The notes below the pieces were generated by a model. That model saw only the letters and a program-made list of their open reading frames with translations, ran no database searches and was not told the DNA's origin. 40,814 nt of DNA from Candidatus Nealsonbacteria bacterium RIFOXYB1_FULL_40_15. GTDB taxonomy: Bacteria; Patescibacteriota; Minisyncoccia; Minisyncoccales; GWA2-38-27. Positions 22,730 through 31,822 of this stretch are shown here, in pieces; the first letter of the stretch is position 1; every line of letters begins with the position of its first letter. The DNA is taken from assembly GCA_001821555.1 (NCBI GenBank), contig MHMM01000004.1:111525-152338 (forward strand). Direction: 5' to 3'. A program made the translations under genes and the position numbers.

Positions 22730-23074
22730 TTAGAATTTAAGGCCTTCCTTTCTGGCCGATTCGGCTAATGCTTTTACTCTGCCGTGATATTTATACCCTC
22801 CTCTGTCAAAAACAATCTTTCCAAACTTTGCCTCCAGGGCTTTCTTGGCTATGTCTTTGCCTACTTCTTGGGCAACAAGCGTCTTATTCTTCTTTCCTTT
22901 TACTTTTAAATCAGAGGCAGAAACAAGAGTCTTGCCGCTTTCGTCATCAACAATCTGGGCATATATATGGCTGTTTGATCTGAAAACACAAAGTCTCGGG
23001 ATTTTTTTCGTGCCCGAAATCCTGGATCTTATCTTTCTGTGCCTTCTTATTCTTTTTTCCTGTTTTTTCAGCAT
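22730..23074 (-). CDS. rplR: 50S ribosomal protein L18
   Basis: 114-aa 5S rRNA-binding protein of the central protuberance. Conserved [20 protein letters not shown], the [20 protein letters not shown] segment and the terminal [17 protein letters not shown] are present. The basic N-terminus ([19 protein letters not shown]) contacts rRNA. It lies between rplF and rpsE with 4-nt gaps. Confidence 0.97.
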   Translation of the reverse strand: MLKKQEKRIRRHRKIRSRISGTKKIPRLCVFRSNSHIYAQIVDDESGKTLVSASDLKVKGKKNKTLVAQEVGKDIAKKALEAKFGKIVFDRGGYKYHGRVKALAESARKEGLKF

Positions 23075-23078
23075 ATGT

Positions 23079-23624
23079 TTATCCTTCTGCTCCGGCAGCT
23101 TTTTTGCCGACTTTTTTCCTTACAAATTCACCGACATATCTTATACCCTTGCCCTTGTAGGGCTCTGGCTTTCTAACCTCCCTGATCTTTGCGGCAGTCT
23201 GCCCGACAAGACTCTTGTCAATTCCGGAAACAGTAATGATATTTTTCTCAACTTTAAATTCTATCCCTTCCGGCTTTTCCATTTTTACAGGATGGGAAAA
23301 ACCGACAATTAAGACTAAATCTTTTCCCTCCACATTCGCCTTATATCCCACCCCCTGTATTTCCAGCTTTTTTTCAAATCCTTTGGTCGTTCCTTCTATC
23401 ATATTAGATATCAGTGTTCTGGTAAGGCCCCAGATTGCTTTTGTTTTTTTATTCTCTAGGGCGGGAGAAACTATCACAGACCCTTCTTTCTGTTCAACTT
23501 TTACTTCGGGGCAGAATTCCATGTTTAATTCTCCTTTCGGGCCTTTCACAAAAACCCTGTTGGATTCTATCTTAGCTTCCACTCCCTGGGGTATTTGAAT
23601 TGGTTTTTTTCCTATTCTAGACAT
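23079..23624 (-). CDS. rplF: 50S ribosomal protein L6
   Basis: 181 aa with the two duplicated L6 domains, located near the sarcin-ricin loop. It begins [20 protein letters not shown], has [19 protein letters not shown] in the middle and ends with the family signature [19 protein letters not shown]. Order rpsH-rplF-rplR is the usual one. Confidence 0.97.
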   Translation of the reverse strand: MSRIGKKPIQIPQGVEAKIESNRVFVKGPKGELNMEFCPEVKVEQKEGSVIVSPALENKKTKAIWGLTRTLISNMIEGTTKGFEKKLEIQGVGYKANVEGKDLVLIVGFSHPVKMEKPEGIEFKVEKNIITVSGIDKSLVGQTAAKIREVRKPEPYKGKGIRYVGEFVRKKVGKKAAGAEG

Positions 23625-23628
23625 AATT

Positions 23629-24006
23629 TTACCATATTTGGCAGATTAATTCTCCTCCAAGTCTGTTTTTTCTGGCTTCTTTTTCTGTCATTAATCCTTT
23701 TGAAGTAGAAATTATGGCAAGCCCCTGCCCGCCCCTTACAAACTTAATTTCTTTAGACTGCACATATATTCTCTGCCCCGGTTTTGAGACTCTTTTTACT
23801 CCTGCTATGGCATTGTTTTTCAGGTCTATTTTTATTATCCTTTTTTCTTTCCTTCCCTTTTTCTCCACATTCTGCACAAATCCTTCTCTTTGAAGCAAAG
23901 AAACCATTTCAAACTTTATTTTTGAAAAAGGAAACGAAACGCTTTCTTTGGAAACCGCCTGGGCATTTATTATTCTGTTAAGCATGTCTGCTATTGGGTC
24001 TGTCAT
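23629..24006 (-). CDS. rpsH: 30S ribosomal protein S8
   Basis: 125-aa central-domain 16S rRNA binder, slightly short of the usual 130. It begins MTDPIADMLNRIINAQAV and has KPGQRIYVQSKEIKFVRGGQGLA and the signature ISTSKGLMTEKEARKNRLGGE. It ends LICQIW, close to the canonical G-E-x-L-C-x-V-W. In many bacteria S8 also represses its own operon; no such site was identified here. Confidence 0.97.
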   Translation of the reverse strand: MTDPIADMLNRIINAQAVSKESVSFPFSKIKFEMVSLLQREGFVQNVEKKGRKEKRIIKIDLKNNAIAGVKRVSKPGQRIYVQSKEIKFVRGGQGLAIISTSKGLMTEKEARKNRLGGELICQIW

Positions 24007-24010
24007 ATTT

Positions 24011-24196
24011 TTACCAGCTTGATTTTTTAACTCCGGGAATCTCTCCTTTATTTGCCATTTCCCTGAAGCAGATGCGGCAAAGCCCGAACTTTCTTATAAG
24101 CCCCCTGTTTCTTCCGCATCTGAAACACCGCCTCACAATTCTGGTGCTAAATTTGGGTTTTTTCTTTGATTTTGCTATTCTGGATTTCTTTGCCAT
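24011..24196 (-). CDS. rpsN: 30S ribosomal protein S14, zinc (type Z)
   Basis: 61 aa, the short zinc-binding form of S14. Two CxxC pairs (CFRCGRNR and CRICFREM) form the ribbon. It ends [11 protein letters not shown], the conserved C-terminus (G-x-x-P-G-V-x-K-x-S-W). It lies between rplE and rpsH. Confidence 0.97.
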   Translation of the reverse strand: MAKKSRIAKSKKKPKFSTRIVRRCFRCGRNRGLIRKFGLCRICFREMANKGEIPGVKKSSW

Positions 24197-24197
24197 T

Positions 24198-24761
24198 TTA
24201 TTTCTCTTTTTTCAATGGGAATCCAAGCAGCTTCATAAGCTCTACTCCTTCCTCTTTTTTCTTTGCTGTTGTGGCTATCGTTACCTCAAATCCGAAAAGA
24301 ATCCTAGCTTCTTCAGGAGATATTTCGGGAAATATCGTCTGTTCTTTAAAGCCAATGGTGAGGTTTCCCTGATTGTCAAAACACTTTTTATCTATTCCCC
24401 TGAAATCTCTAAGTCTAGGGATAGCGATATTCACAAGCCTGTAAAAGAAATCATACATCTTTTTTCCCCTTAATACAACCTTTACGCCTATGGGCATGCC
24501 TTGCCTTAGCTTAAAAGCGGAAATTGATTTTTTGGCCTTTGTTACAATTGGCTTTTGACCTGTTATCTGGGCAATATTCTCGGAAATCTGCTGTATAGTT
24601 TTTTTCTGTTCGTCCGATGTTTTTTGGGCAACAAGCTTGCCTGCTCCGGAGCTCACAGTTATTTTAGAAATGCGGGGAGCGGCTATAACGCTTTTGTACC
24701 CGAATTTTTCCTTCAAAGAAGGCAATGCTATTTTTATATATTGTTCCTGCGCCGGCTTCAT
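24198..24761 (-). CDS. rplE: 50S ribosomal protein L5
   Basis: 187-aa 5S rRNA-binding protein from the ATG at 24761. Upstream in-frame ATG and TTG codons are less likely because 24761 gives the 4-nt ATGA overlap with rplX and the family-typical start [10 protein letters not shown]. Motifs are [13 protein letters not shown], the [19 protein letters not shown] segment and [19 protein letters not shown]. The C-terminal [20 protein letters not shown] is also present. Confidence 0.96.
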   Translation of the reverse strand: MKPAQEQYIKIALPSLKEKFGYKSVIAAPRISKITVSSGAGKLVAQKTSDEQKKTIQQISENIAQITGQKPIVTKAKKSISAFKLRQGMPIGVKVVLRGKKMYDFFYRLVNIAIPRLRDFRGIDKKCFDNQGNLTIGFKEQTIFPEISPEEARILFGFEVTIATTAKKKEEGVELMKLLGFPLKKEK

Positions 24762-25063
24762 AATTCTTTTTTGCATTTTTTGCAATATCTATATTTATTC
24801 TTTCCTTCTATTTTGTATCCTAATCTTGAGGGCTTTCCGCATTTAGGACAGATTGCTAAAACATTTGAAACTGAAATAGGGGCCGGAATTTGGACTATCT
24901 GCCCTGATTCTCCCTGCCTCTTGGCCTTCGCATGCTTTTTCTTGAGATTAGCTCCCTCTACCAGAACAGCATTCTCCTTTGGAAAAGATTGTATTATCTT
25001 TCCTTTCTTTCCCCTGTCTTTGCCTGCCATTATTAAAACTGTGTCTCCTTTCTTTATTTTCAT
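24758..25063 (-). CDS. rplX: 50S ribosomal protein L24, with C-terminal zinc ribbon
   Basis: 101 aa. The KOW domain is at the N-terminus ([20 protein letters not shown]), followed by [20 protein letters not shown]. The C-terminus carries [12 protein letters not shown] ... [11 protein letters not shown], a four-cysteine ribbon; many bacterial L24 proteins have part of this. It overlaps rplN and rplE by 4 nt each. Confidence 0.96.
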   Translation of the reverse strand: MKIKKGDTVLIMAGKDRGKKGKIIQSFPKENAVLVEGANLKKKHAKAKRQGESGQIVQIPAPISVSNVLAICPKCGKPSRLGYKIEGKNKYRYCKKCKKEL

Positions 25064-25428
25064 AATACTTCCGGGGCCAGATTAATTATTTTTTCAAATC
25101 CCCTGTCTCTAAGTTCTCGCGCCATAGGCCCAAAAAGCCTTCCGCCTCTGGGAGCATTGTTTGTATCCACCACGACAGCCGCGTTGTCATCAAATCTTAT
25201 ATAAGAACCGTCTTTGCGCCTGAAGGATCTTCTCTGCCTTACCACAACAGCCCTCACAACATTATGTTTTTTAATCAGTCTTCTCGGCTCTGCTGTTTTT
25301 ACAACCGCAATGATAAGATCGCCTATTTGCGCGTATCTCCTTCTTGTCGCTCCCAGTATTCTTATGCACTGAATGACTTTCGCTCCCGAATTGTCTGCGA
25401 CATTCAGCATTGTCCTTTCTTGAATCAT
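25060..25428 (-). CDS. rplN: 50S ribosomal protein L14
   Basis: 122 aa, the universal length. It begins [20 protein letters not shown], contains [20 protein letters not shown] and ends with the signature [20 protein letters not shown]. It forms part of intersubunit bridges and binds L19. It overlaps rpsQ by 4 nt upstream and rplX by 4 nt downstream. Confidence 0.98.
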   Translation of the reverse strand: MIQERTMLNVADNSGAKVIQCIRILGATRRRYAQIGDLIIAVVKTAEPRRLIKKHNVVRAVVVRQRRSFRRKDGSYIRFDDNAAVVVDTNNAPRGGRLFGPMARELRDRGFEKIINLAPEVL

Positions 25429-25658
25429 ATCTTTCTTATAAATTTAAAAGTCTTGTCTTTGGAAATCGGTTTTGTTTCCTCTATCACAACCGCGTCTCCT
25501 TCTTTGCACTCATTGTTTTCATCATGCGCCTTGTAATTTTTATGCACCTTAAACCTCCTTCTGTATTTTGGATGTTCTTTAATCCTTTCAACCTGCACAA
25601 TGGCGGTCTTGTCTTGTTTTTTGGAAACAACTGTTCCCTTTAACTGTCTTTTAGGCAT
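25425..25658 (-). CDS. rpsQ: 30S ribosomal protein S17
   Basis: 77-aa OB-fold primary 16S rRNA binder. Recognisable elements are [40 protein letters not shown] and the [20 protein letters not shown] segment. The start overlaps the rpmC stop by 8 nt and the end overlaps rplN by 4 nt. Confidence 0.97.
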   Translation of the reverse strand: MPKRQLKGTVVSKKQDKTAIVQVERIKEHPKYRRRFKVHKNYKAHDENNECKEGDAVVIEETKPISKDKTFKFIRKI

Positions 25659-25836
25659 TTTTATTCTTATTTAAAAATGTAAGCATTCTTGCGATATTTT
25701 TCTTTACAGACCTTATGCTTCTTATATCCTTTACCTTGCCGGCCGCCAAATCAAATCTCATCTGTCTAAGCTTTTCCCTATTTTCTTTAAGAAGGCCCTT
25801 CAGCTCTTCTGCCGGTTTTTTTGAAAAATCTTCCAT
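25651..25836 (-). CDS. rpmC: 50S ribosomal protein L29
   Basis: 61-aa two-helix protein at the tunnel exit where SRP and trigger factor dock. It shows PAEELKGLLKENREKLRQMR followed by FDLAAGKVKDIRSIRSVKKN and IARMLTFLN, the usual L29 pattern. It lies between rplP and rpsQ as expected. Confidence 0.95.
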   Translation of the reverse strand: MEDFSKKPAEELKGLLKENREKLRQMRFDLAAGKVKDIRSIRSVKKNIARMLTFLNKNKNA

Positions 25837-25838
25837 AA

Positions 25839-26246
25839 TTATCTTTTAATGAATTTTGTTTTAATAGGAAGCTTGTCGGCGGCTTTTCTCAAGGCAATTC
25901 TTGCCTGGTCTTCGGGAATTCCTTCTATTTCAAAAATGATCCTTCCCGGCCTTATCGGAAAAACATAATATTCAACCGATCCCTTTCCTCCTCCCATAGG
26001 AACTTCTGTTCCTTTCTTTGTAACGGGCTTGTCGGGAAATATTCTAATCCAAAGCTTGCCTCCTTTTTTAAGATATCTGATTATGGATCTTCTTGAAGCT
26101 TCTATCTGGCGGGCCGTCACCCATTTGGTATCAAAAGATTTTAATCCGTAGCTTCCAAAACTCAAAACCGAAGCTTTCCTGTCAATTCCCTTGGAAACTC
26201 CCCTGTGCCACTTCCTATGCTTAACTTTTTTTGGCATTAAAACCAT
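25839..26246 (-). CDS. rplP: 50S ribosomal protein L16
   Basis: About 135-aa protein near the A site. It has MPKKVKHRKWHRGVSKGIDR, the SYGLKSFDTKWVTARQIEAS segment, KLWIRIFPDKPVTKKGTEVP and MGGGKGSVEYYVFPIRPGRI. The exact start is uncertain: the ATG at 26246 (MVLMPKK) is one residue longer than typical and the ATG at 26237 (MPKK) two shorter. A TTG at 26252 is least likely. Confidence 0.96.
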   Translation of the reverse strand: MVLMPKKVKHRKWHRGVSKGIDRKASVLSFGSYGLKSFDTKWVTARQIEASRRSIIRYLKKGGKLWIRIFPDKPVTKKGTEVPMGGGKGSVEYYVFPIRPGRIIFEIEGIPEDQARIALRKAADKLPIKTKFIKR

Positions 26247-26279
26247 AATCAAGATATATTACACGAAAAATAATTATTT

Positions 26280-26921
26280 TCAAGATTCAAACTTCTCTCC
26301 TTTATAAATCCAGACTTTGACCCCGATCGTTCCATAAGTCGTAAATGCCTGCTCTAAAGCATAATCTATATCCGCCCTTATGGTTTGACGAGGCAGTCTT
26401 CCGTTTGCCAGCCATTCTCTCCTGGCGATCTCCGCGCCGTTGAGGCGGCCGGAAACTTCTACTCTCGCCCCTTTCACTTCTTTGTTCTCCATCATCTTAG
26501 ACAAAGCTCTTTTTAAGACTCTTCTAAAAGGAACTCTTTTCTCCAACTGCTGGGCAACCCATTGGCCGGAAAGAGACGCCGAAAGCCATGGATTTTTTAT
26601 TTCCCTTATTTCAATCCTTATTTCAGTCTTTTTATCCTTCTTTAAGACTTTTTCTATCTCTTTTTTAAGCATTTCTATTCCTTCTCCCCCTCTGCCGATT
26701 ATTATTCCGGGCTTGGCCGTGGTGATTATAAGGTTGGTTTTGCCTTGGAATCTTTCTATTTCTATCTTTTCTATTCCTGCCTTTCCTATTTTTTTCATTA
26801 TAAGCTTTCTCAACTTGAAATCTTCCTCAAGAAGTTCTGCTGTATTCTTATAAAATCCTCTGGAAAGCCAGTCTTCCAGTCTTCTTCTTCTATATGCTTT
26901 TGGATTAACTTTATGAGACAT
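26280..26921 (-). CDS. rpsC: 30S ribosomal protein S3
   Basis: 213 aa with the KH type II domain (KPGIIIGRGGEGIEMLKKEI) near residues 70-90 at the mRNA entry tunnel. The C-terminal domain has VEVSGRLNGAEIARREWLAN and TIGVKVWIYKGE. It begins MSHKVNPKAYR, lacking the very typical G-Q-K of MGQKVNP. A 33-nt spacer to rplP follows. Confidence 0.97.
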   Translation of the reverse strand: MSHKVNPKAYRRRRLEDWLSRGFYKNTAELLEEDFKLRKLIMKKIGKAGIEKIEIERFQGKTNLIITTAKPGIIIGRGGEGIEMLKKEIEKVLKKDKKTEIRIEIREIKNPWLSASLSGQWVAQQLEKRVPFRRVLKRALSKMMENKEVKGARVEVSGRLNGAEIARREWLANGRLPRQTIRADIDYALEQAFTTYGTIGVKVWIYKGEKFES

Positions 26922-26923
26922 AT

Positions 26924-27439
26924 TTATACTGATTTTCTTCTGAATATCTTATTCAAACCTTTTTCGCCTTTTGGCTTTTCTTCGGGCAGCTTCCTGTCTA
27001 GAAAATTCCATTCCTTCTTTTTTTCAGATTTTACCTCTTTTTCTTCCTTTTTATTTTCCGCATTTTTATTCAAAGGTTTTGCCTTTTTGATTTTCTTTCC
27101 CTCCTCTATTTCCCTCAAAAACAAGGTTATATGCGAAGTCTTTTTCTGGATTTGGTAGGCAGCTCCCCTGGACCTGCTCATCCATCTTTTCAATTTAGGC
27201 CCTTCTCCGACAGTAACCCTGGAAATCATTAAGTTAGAAGGATCCATCTGATGATTATTTTTAGCATTGGCAACAGCCGAATTAAGCAATTTTAAAAAAG
27301 GAAGGGATGCTTTCTTGACAGTAAACTCCAAAATTGACTGGGCCTGATCCACCTTTTTGTTTTTTATTAAATCCGCAACCAGCCTCGTTTTCCTCGGGGC
27401 TATTCTCAAATAACTTAATTTTACTTTTATTTCTGCCAT
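26924..27439 (-). CDS. rplV: 50S ribosomal protein L22 with charged C-terminal extension
   Basis: 171 aa. The core (residues 1-~110) shows YLRIAPRKTRLVADLIKNKK, the DPSNLMISRVTVGEGPKLKR beta-hairpin that lines the exit tunnel and the MSRSRGAAYQIQKKTSHITL signature. About 55 extra residues follow, rich in Lys and Glu (ENKKEEKEVKSEKKKEW), which most L22 proteins lack. The extension would lie outside the tunnel and may contact rRNA or be disordered. Confidence 0.95.
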   Translation of the reverse strand: MAEIKVKLSYLRIAPRKTRLVADLIKNKKVDQAQSILEFTVKKASLPFLKLLNSAVANAKNNHQMDPSNLMISRVTVGEGPKLKRWMSRSRGAAYQIQKKTSHITLFLREIEEGKKIKKAKPLNKNAENKKEEKEVKSEKKKEWNFLDRKLPEEKPKGEKGLNKIFRRKSV

Positions 27440-27442
27440 ATT

Positions 27443-27727
27443 TTATACTGTTTTCTCCAGTTCTCTTTGCATTTTGCCTCCATGTCTGGAAAACTTTGTT
27501 GTCGGAGAAAATTCGCCTAGCTTGTGGCCAACCATGTCTTCAGTCACTCTCACCGGAATATGTTCTTTCCCATTATGGACTCCAAATGTAAATCCAACCA
27601 TTTCAGGGGCGATAGAACAGGACCTGGACCAGGTTTTTATGACGCCTGCCGTCTCTGGCTTCAAATTCTTTATCTTTTTTATAACCCTTTCATCTATATA
27701 GGGACCTTTTTTTAATGACTTTGACAT
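27443..27727 (-). CDS. rpsS: 30S ribosomal protein S19
   Basis: 94-aa head protein that pairs with S13. It begins [20 protein letters not shown], has [20 protein letters not shown], then [20 protein letters not shown] and [16 protein letters not shown]. Gaps of 1 nt to rplB and 3 nt to rplV fit the S10 operon. Confidence 0.98.
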   Translation of the reverse strand: MSKSLKKGPYIDERVIKKIKNLKPETAGVIKTWSRSCSIAPEMVGFTFGVHNGKEHIPVRVTEDMVGHKLGEFSPTTKFSRHGGKMQRELEKTV

Positions 27728-27728
27728 A

Positions 27729-28532
27729 TTATTGCTTTATTTTCTTTCTTCTTTGAATTATGAGTTTTGTGGTCCACTTCTTTCTCTTCCTTGTCTTGAC
27801 TCCCAATGCATGCTTGCCCCAAGGAGTTTTCGGATACTTTAGGCCGATTGGCTGGCGTCCCTCTCCTCCTCCGTGGGGATGGTCGCATGGATTCATCGCA
27901 GTTCCTCTGACAGCAGGCCTTCTTCCTTTGAGTCTTGAGCTTCCTGCTTTCCCGATGTTTATATACCTCCACTCTGAATTGGAAACTGATCCTATGCTTG
28001 CAAAACAATTTTTTAGTATTTTCCTTATTTCTCCTGACGGCATTTGGAGATTGGAATATTTTTCTTCGTGAGCCAAAACCTTGGCTGAAGAACCTGCTGA
28101 TCTTACTATTTTTCCTCCTGATCCGGGAATAAACTCTATGTTGTGGACGGAAGAGCCGACAGGAATATTTTCAAGCTTCATTCTATTCCCATCTTTTAGA
28201 TCTGTCTTTTCTGCGCACATAACCGTGTCTCCCTGTTTTACTCTATCGGGAGCTAAAGCATATCTTTTTTCTCCATCCTCGTATTCTAAAAGCATTATAA
28301 ATGCCGTTCTGTAAGGATCGTATTCCAAAGAAATAACTTTGGCTGGAATATTCTGTTTTTTTTGGGCAAAATCAATAATCCTGTATCTTCTTTTGACTCC
28401 TCCTCCCCTATGGCGGACGGTTATCCTTCCTTGATTATTCCTCCCAGCATTGTTTTTTAACGTTAAAAGCAATCCTTTATGAGGCTTCTTTTTGGATAAA
28501 TGCTTTGTTGATCTTATTATTTTTTTCCTCAT
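27729..28532 (-). CDS. rplB: 50S ribosomal protein L2
   Basis: 267-aa primary 23S rRNA binder needed for subunit association and peptidyl transfer. It contains [40 protein letters not shown], the [20 protein letters not shown] segment (with the His important for activity) and a basic C-terminus. The N-terminus is slightly shorter than in E. coli (273 aa). Confidence 0.98.
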   Translation of the reverse strand: MRKKIIRSTKHLSKKKPHKGLLLTLKNNAGRNNQGRITVRHRGGGVKRRYRIIDFAQKKQNIPAKVISLEYDPYRTAFIMLLEYEDGEKRYALAPDRVKQGDTVMCAEKTDLKDGNRMKLENIPVGSSVHNIEFIPGSGGKIVRSAGSSAKVLAHEEKYSNLQMPSGEIRKILKNCFASIGSVSNSEWRYINIGKAGSSRLKGRRPAVRGTAMNPCDHPHGGGEGRQPIGLKYPKTPWGKHALGVKTRKRKKWTTKLIIQRRKKIKQ

Positions 28533-28533
28533 T

Positions 28534-28878
28534 TTATCTTGGGAGCACCTCTATTGACTGCCCTTCCTTTATTCTTACTATTGCTTTTTTATAACCCTTT
28601 CTCCATCCCTCAAGCCTTCTCCCTGATCTTCTTTTCTTTTTTGGAATGTTTATAATCTTTACATCAATAACTTCAACCTTATAAAGACTTCCCACTGCCT
28701 TGGCTATCTCGGGTTTTGTGGCGGGCTTAAAAACCTTGAACACGTATTTATTCTTTTCTGAAAGGCCGGTTGCTTTTTCGGTAACATGCGGGGAAGAAAG
28801 AATATTCCAAGCAGAGTTTTCTCCGGCCGTCGGCTTTTCTTCTTTATTCTTTTTTACCTTTTTTTTCAGTATAGCCAT
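28534..28878 (-). CDS. rplW: 50S ribosomal protein L23
   Basis: 114-aa tunnel-exit protein that binds trigger factor and SRP. A ~25-residue lysine-rich N-terminal extension precedes the core: ILSSPHVTEKATGLSEKNKY, VFKVFKPATKPEIAKAVGSL and VIDVKIINIPKKKRRSGRRL. The ATG at 28878 is chosen; a TTG at 28893 would overlap rplD. It follows rplD by 4 nt. Confidence 0.96.
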   Translation of the reverse strand: MAILKKKVKKNKEEKPTAGENSAWNILSSPHVTEKATGLSEKNKYVFKVFKPATKPEIAKAVGSLYKVEVIDVKIINIPKKKRRSGRRLEGWRKGYKKAIVRIKEGQSIEVLPR

Positions 28879-28882
28879 GGAA

Positions 28883-29512
28883 TTATTTAACAAAAGTTTT
28901 CTTTATTCCCTCCAAAGAATCTTTTAATATTACCACGTACTTTTTATTTAACAAGTCCAATGCATTCATATCTTTGGCCTGAACGGCAGAAATCTTTTTT
29001 ATATTCCTAAAAGACAATACGGTGTTCTTATCCATTCCGGGCAGAATCAGCATTCCCGAATCGTTCTTTATTATCTTATTTATTAAATTAGCTGCTTTTT
29101 TCGTGGAGGGCTTCTCTGCTTCAAATCCATCCCAAACCAACACGAATTTATTCCTGGCTTTTTCAGACAAAACCGAAAGCAGAGCTTTTCTTCTTATTTT
29201 TTTAGGAATTATTTTTTTATAATCTTTTTCGGTTGTGGGCCCGAATGCCACGCCTCCTCCTACCCATATGGGAGACCTTCTTGATCCGTGCCTTGCCCTG
29301 CCTGTTCCTTTCTGCCTCCACGGCTTTTTGCCTCCTCCCCTCACCTCCCCTCTATCTTTTACTTTAGCCGTTCCCTGCCTTCTGTTGGATGCCTGACTCA
29401 AAACAACTTGATGCACTAAATCAGCGTTAAAATCCAGTCCGAAAATTTCTTTAGGAAGCTCAATCTCCCCCGCTTTTTCTCCTTTTTTATCAAAAACTAA
29501 GGCCTTTATCAT
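28883..29512 (-). CDS. rplD: 50S ribosomal protein L4
   Basis: 209-aa protein whose extended loop lines the exit tunnel. Loop residues are seen as TAKVKDRGEVRGGGKKPWRQ and KGTGRARHGSRRSPIWVGGG; the globular part has FGPTTEKDYKKIIPKKIRRK. In E. coli L4 represses the S10 operon, but no matching leader was recognised here. It overlaps rplC by 4 nt. Confidence 0.97.
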   Translation of the reverse strand: MIKALVFDKKGEKAGEIELPKEIFGLDFNADLVHQVVLSQASNRRQGTAKVKDRGEVRGGGKKPWRQKGTGRARHGSRRSPIWVGGGVAFGPTTEKDYKKIIPKKIRRKALLSVLSEKARNKFVLVWDGFEAEKPSTKKAANLINKIIKNDSGMLILPGMDKNTVLSFRNIKKISAVQAKDMNALDLLNKKYVVILKDSLEGIKKTFVK

Positions 29513-30096
29513 ATTCTTATTTCCAAAAGCGTTCCTTTCCTGCCGGGAACTGCGCCCTTGATTGCTAAAATATTGCTTTCTAAATCTATTTTTTGAATTT
29601 TTAAATTCTTGACAGTCACTCTTTCTGAACCCATCCTTCCAGCCATTTTTCTGCCCTTAATCACCCTTTGGGGAAACCTGCATCCGGTGGATCCTATCGT
29701 CCTTTCTTCATGTTTGGTTCCATGAGTAGATGATCTGCCCCTAAAACCCCATTTTTTGACTGCTCCGGCAAATCCTTTTCCCTTTGATATGCCTGAAACT
29801 TTTATTTTCTCTCCTTCGGAGAATATGGAAATATCTATCATATCTCCTATTTTATACTCTTTTTCAGGATCAAACTCTCTTATATGCCTATAGGGCTTTG
29901 ACTTTAATGGCTTTTTTATTTTTTTAGGAACCAGTTCTTCGTATCCTATTTGAACAGCAGAATACCCGTCTTTTTCTTTTCCTTTAAGCTGGAGAACAAA
30001 ACAGGGGCCTGCTTCAACCAAAGTTACGGGAACTATTTTTCCTTCGGCGTCAAACATCTGCGTTGTTTTTAATTTTTTTCCCAATATATACTTCAT
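29509..30096 (-). CDS. rplC: 50S ribosomal protein L3
   Basis: 195-aa early-assembly protein reaching the peptidyl-transferase centre. It starts MKYILGKKLKTTQMFDAEGK at ATG 30096. The central loop shows GISKGKGFAGAVKKWGFRGR followed by STHGTKHEERTIGSTGC and KGRKMAGRMGSERVTVKNL. An 18-residue in-frame extension would cross a hairpin at 30109-30125 and is rejected. That hairpin leaves room for regulation between rpsJ and rplC. Confidence 0.96.
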   Translation of the reverse strand: MKYILGKKLKTTQMFDAEGKIVPVTLVEAGPCFVLQLKGKEKDGYSAVQIGYEELVPKKIKKPLKSKPYRHIREFDPEKEYKIGDMIDISIFSEGEKIKVSGISKGKGFAGAVKKWGFRGRSSTHGTKHEERTIGSTGCRFPQRVIKGRKMAGRMGSERVTVKNLKIQKIDLESNILAIKGAVPGRKGTLLEIRI

Positions 30097-30108
30097 ATCA
30101 CTTGAAAA

Positions 30109-30125
30109 CCGGGCAAATAGCCCGG
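30109..30125 (-). promoter_or_regulatory. Hairpin with T-tail upstream of rplC (possible attenuator)
   Basis: A 6-bp GC stem (CCGGGC / GCCCGG) with a 5-nt loop, followed on the minus strand by TTTT. It ends about 12 nt before the rplC ATG, in the 77-nt rpsJ-rplC gap, the widest in the S10 operon. It could be an attenuator or translational control hairpin; no experiment supports either. Confidence 0.5.
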
Positions 30126-30173
30126 CTTCCCGCAATTGGCTATCTTGCAAAAAAACAATAAATTAGCTTATAC

Positions 30174-30506
30174 TCATGACTTTATTTCAATATCCACTCC
30201 AGCGGGCAAGGTAAGATTGCTCAATGCCTCAATTATGGAAGGATTCAAATTCAGAATATCAATCATCCTTTTGTGGACTCTCGTTTCAAACTGCTCTCTG
30301 GCGTCCTTATGCACAAAAGTAGACCTATTTACCGTATATTTATGGATCTCTGTAGGAAGCGGAACAGGACCTGATACTTCAGCTCCGTGCCTTAAAACAG
30401 TATCCACTATCTGCTTGGCTGAATTGTCAATCACCTTGTAATCAAAAGCCTTCAGCTTTATTCTTACTTTCGGCTTTGCCTCCGTTTTTTCTTCTTTTAT
30501 CGGCAT
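30174..30506 (-). CDS. rpsJ: 30S ribosomal protein S10
   Basis: 110-aa S10/NusE, also a transcription antitermination partner. The core begins at [20 protein letters not shown] after a ~12-residue charged lead. It includes [20 protein letters not shown] with the conserved R-S-x-x-x-x-K-x-A-R-E-Q-F-E-x-R-x-H-K-R pattern, and ends [20 protein letters not shown]. It is the first gene of the S10 cluster, 54 nt after tuf. Confidence 0.97.
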   Translation of the reverse strand: MPIKEEKTEAKPKVRIKLKAFDYKVIDNSAKQIVDTVLRHGAEVSGPVPLPTEIHKYTVNRSTFVHKDAREQFETRVHKRMIDILNLNPSIIEALSNLTLPAGVDIEIKS

Positions 30507-30526
30507 TTTCTTTAAAGAACGCAGAA

Positions 30527-30553
30527 CCCCGCTTAGCTTTTAACCCAGCGGGG
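30527..30553 (-). promoter_or_regulatory. GC hairpin between tuf and rpsJ
   Basis: A 7-bp stem (CCCCGCT / AGCGGGG) with a 13-nt loop, located 6 nt after the tuf stop and 21 nt before rpsJ. The minus-strand tail is TTCTG, a poor U-tract. It could be a leaky terminator separating str from S10 transcription, or an RNA-stability hairpin. Confidence 0.55.
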
Positions 30554-30559
30554 ATTTCA

Positions 30560-31759
30560 TTAATTTATTATTTTTGTGACGACTCCTGCTCCGACTGTCT
30601 TTCCTCCTTCTCTGATCGCGAATCTTTGCTGTTCCTCCAGCGCAATCGGAGAAATCAGTTTTACCTTAAAAGTAATTGTGTCTCCAGGCATAACCATTTC
30701 CGTGCCTTCGGGCAATGTAACTTCTCCGGTCACATCCGTGGTTCTTACGTAAAACTGGGGTTTATATCCTTTAAAGAAAGGCGTATGCCTGCCTCCTTCT
30801 TCTTTGGTCAAAATATATACTTCCGATTCAAATTCTGTATGAGGAGTAACTGTTCCCGGCTTTACTAGGACCTGTCCTCTTTCCACATCTTCTTTTTTAA
30901 GGCCTCTCAAAAGTATTCCGACATTGTCTCCGGCCCTTCCTTCGTCAAGTATTTTGTTGAACATTTCTACCGAAACCGCAGTGGTTTTGACAGTGGGCTT
31001 TATTCCTATCAACTCCATTTCCTCGTTCTGTTTTATAATCCCTCTTTCTATTCTTCCTGTTGCCACAGTTCCTCTTCCCTCAATGGAGAAAACATCTTCA
31101 ATGGCCATAAGGAAAGGCTTTTCGGTGTCTCTGACAGGTTCGGGTATATAATTATCAAGGTAAGAAACAAGTTCGTATATGGGCTTTGCGGCTTCGTCAT
31201 CCGCAGACTTTGACTCTAATGCTTTCAAGGCAGATCCTCTTACAATAGGAGTCTGGTCTCCGGGAAATTCATACTTCTTGAGAAGCTCTCTTATTTCCGA
31301 CTCCACAAGCTCTAAAATTTCAGGATCGTCAACCTGGTCAACTTTATTCAAAAATACAACTACTGAAGGAATCGCCACTTGATGGGCAAGCAATATATGC
31401 TCTCTTGTTTGAGGCATGGGTCCGTCTGGAGCTGAAACTACGAGAATAGCTCCGTCCATCTGCGCGGCTCCCGTAATCATATTTTTAATATAATCTGCGT
31501 GTCCCGGACAGTCTATGTGAGCATAATGCCTTTTCTCCGACTCGTACTCCAAGTGGGAGACCGATATAGTAAGGCCTCTGGCCTTTTCTTCGGGAGCGGC
31601 ATCAATCTGATCAACGCTCTTTTCGGATTTGACAAATCCTTTCAAAGCCAAACAATGCAATAAAGCCGCAGTCAGAGTCGTCTTGCCATGGTCAACATGT
31701 CCTATGGTTCCGACGTTAACGTGGGGCTTTCCTCTTTCAAACTTTTCTTTTTCTGCCAT
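30560..31759 (-). CDS. tuf: Elongation factor Tu
   Basis: GTPase that delivers aminoacyl-tRNA; 399 aa. G1 is [15 protein letters not shown], switch I has [18 protein letters not shown] (commonly ERARGITINTAHVEY), G3 is [14 protein letters not shown]4 is [10 protein letters not shown] and G5 is RGSALKAL. Domains 2 and 3 follow, ending [13 protein letters not shown]. The switch I sequence is more divergent than in most bacteria. A 130-nt leader separates it from fusA. Confidence 0.98.
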   Translation of the reverse strand: MAEKEKFERGKPHVNVGTIGHVDHGKTTLTAALLHCLALKGFVKSEKSVDQIDAAPEEKARGLTISVSHLEYESEKRHYAHIDCPGHADYIKNMITGAAQMDGAILVVSAPDGPMPQTREHILLAHQVAIPSVVVFLNKVDQVDDPEILELVESEIRELLKKYEFPGDQTPIVRGSALKALESKSADDEAAKPIYELVSYLDNYIPEPVRDTEKPFLMAIEDVFSIEGRGTVATGRIERGIIKQNEEMELIGIKPTVKTTAVSVEMFNKILDEGRAGDNVGILLRGLKKEDVERGQVLVKPGTVTPHTEFESEVYILTKEEGGRHTPFFKGYKPQFYVRTTDVTGEVTLPEGTEMVMPGDTITFKVKLISPIALEEQQRFAIREGGKTVGAGVVTKIIN

Positions 31760-31795
31760 TTTTTTATCCGGAAACTATGAATAATGAATCAGGAA

Positions 31796-31822
31796 TCAGA
31801 ATTGCTTAATTCCTAATTCTGA
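31796..31822 (-). promoter_or_regulatory. Inverted repeat in tuf leader
   Basis: An 8-bp perfect inverted repeat (TCAGAATT / AATTCTGA, 11-nt loop) in the AT-rich fusA-tuf spacer. A TTGACT with a TATAAT-like word is found 40-60 nt further upstream (around 31865-31885), but the spacing is poor. Independent tuf transcription is possible; the evidence is weak. Confidence 0.35.

Noticed and set aside
22175-22768. A 197-codon plus-strand open frame across rpsE/rplO
   Set aside because: It lies opposite two certain ribosomal protein genes, has low-complexity hydrophobic composition and no start signals.
24555-25085. A 176-codon plus-strand open frame opposite rplE/rplX
   Set aside because: Antisense of conserved ribosomal genes; composition follows from Lys-rich codons read in reverse.
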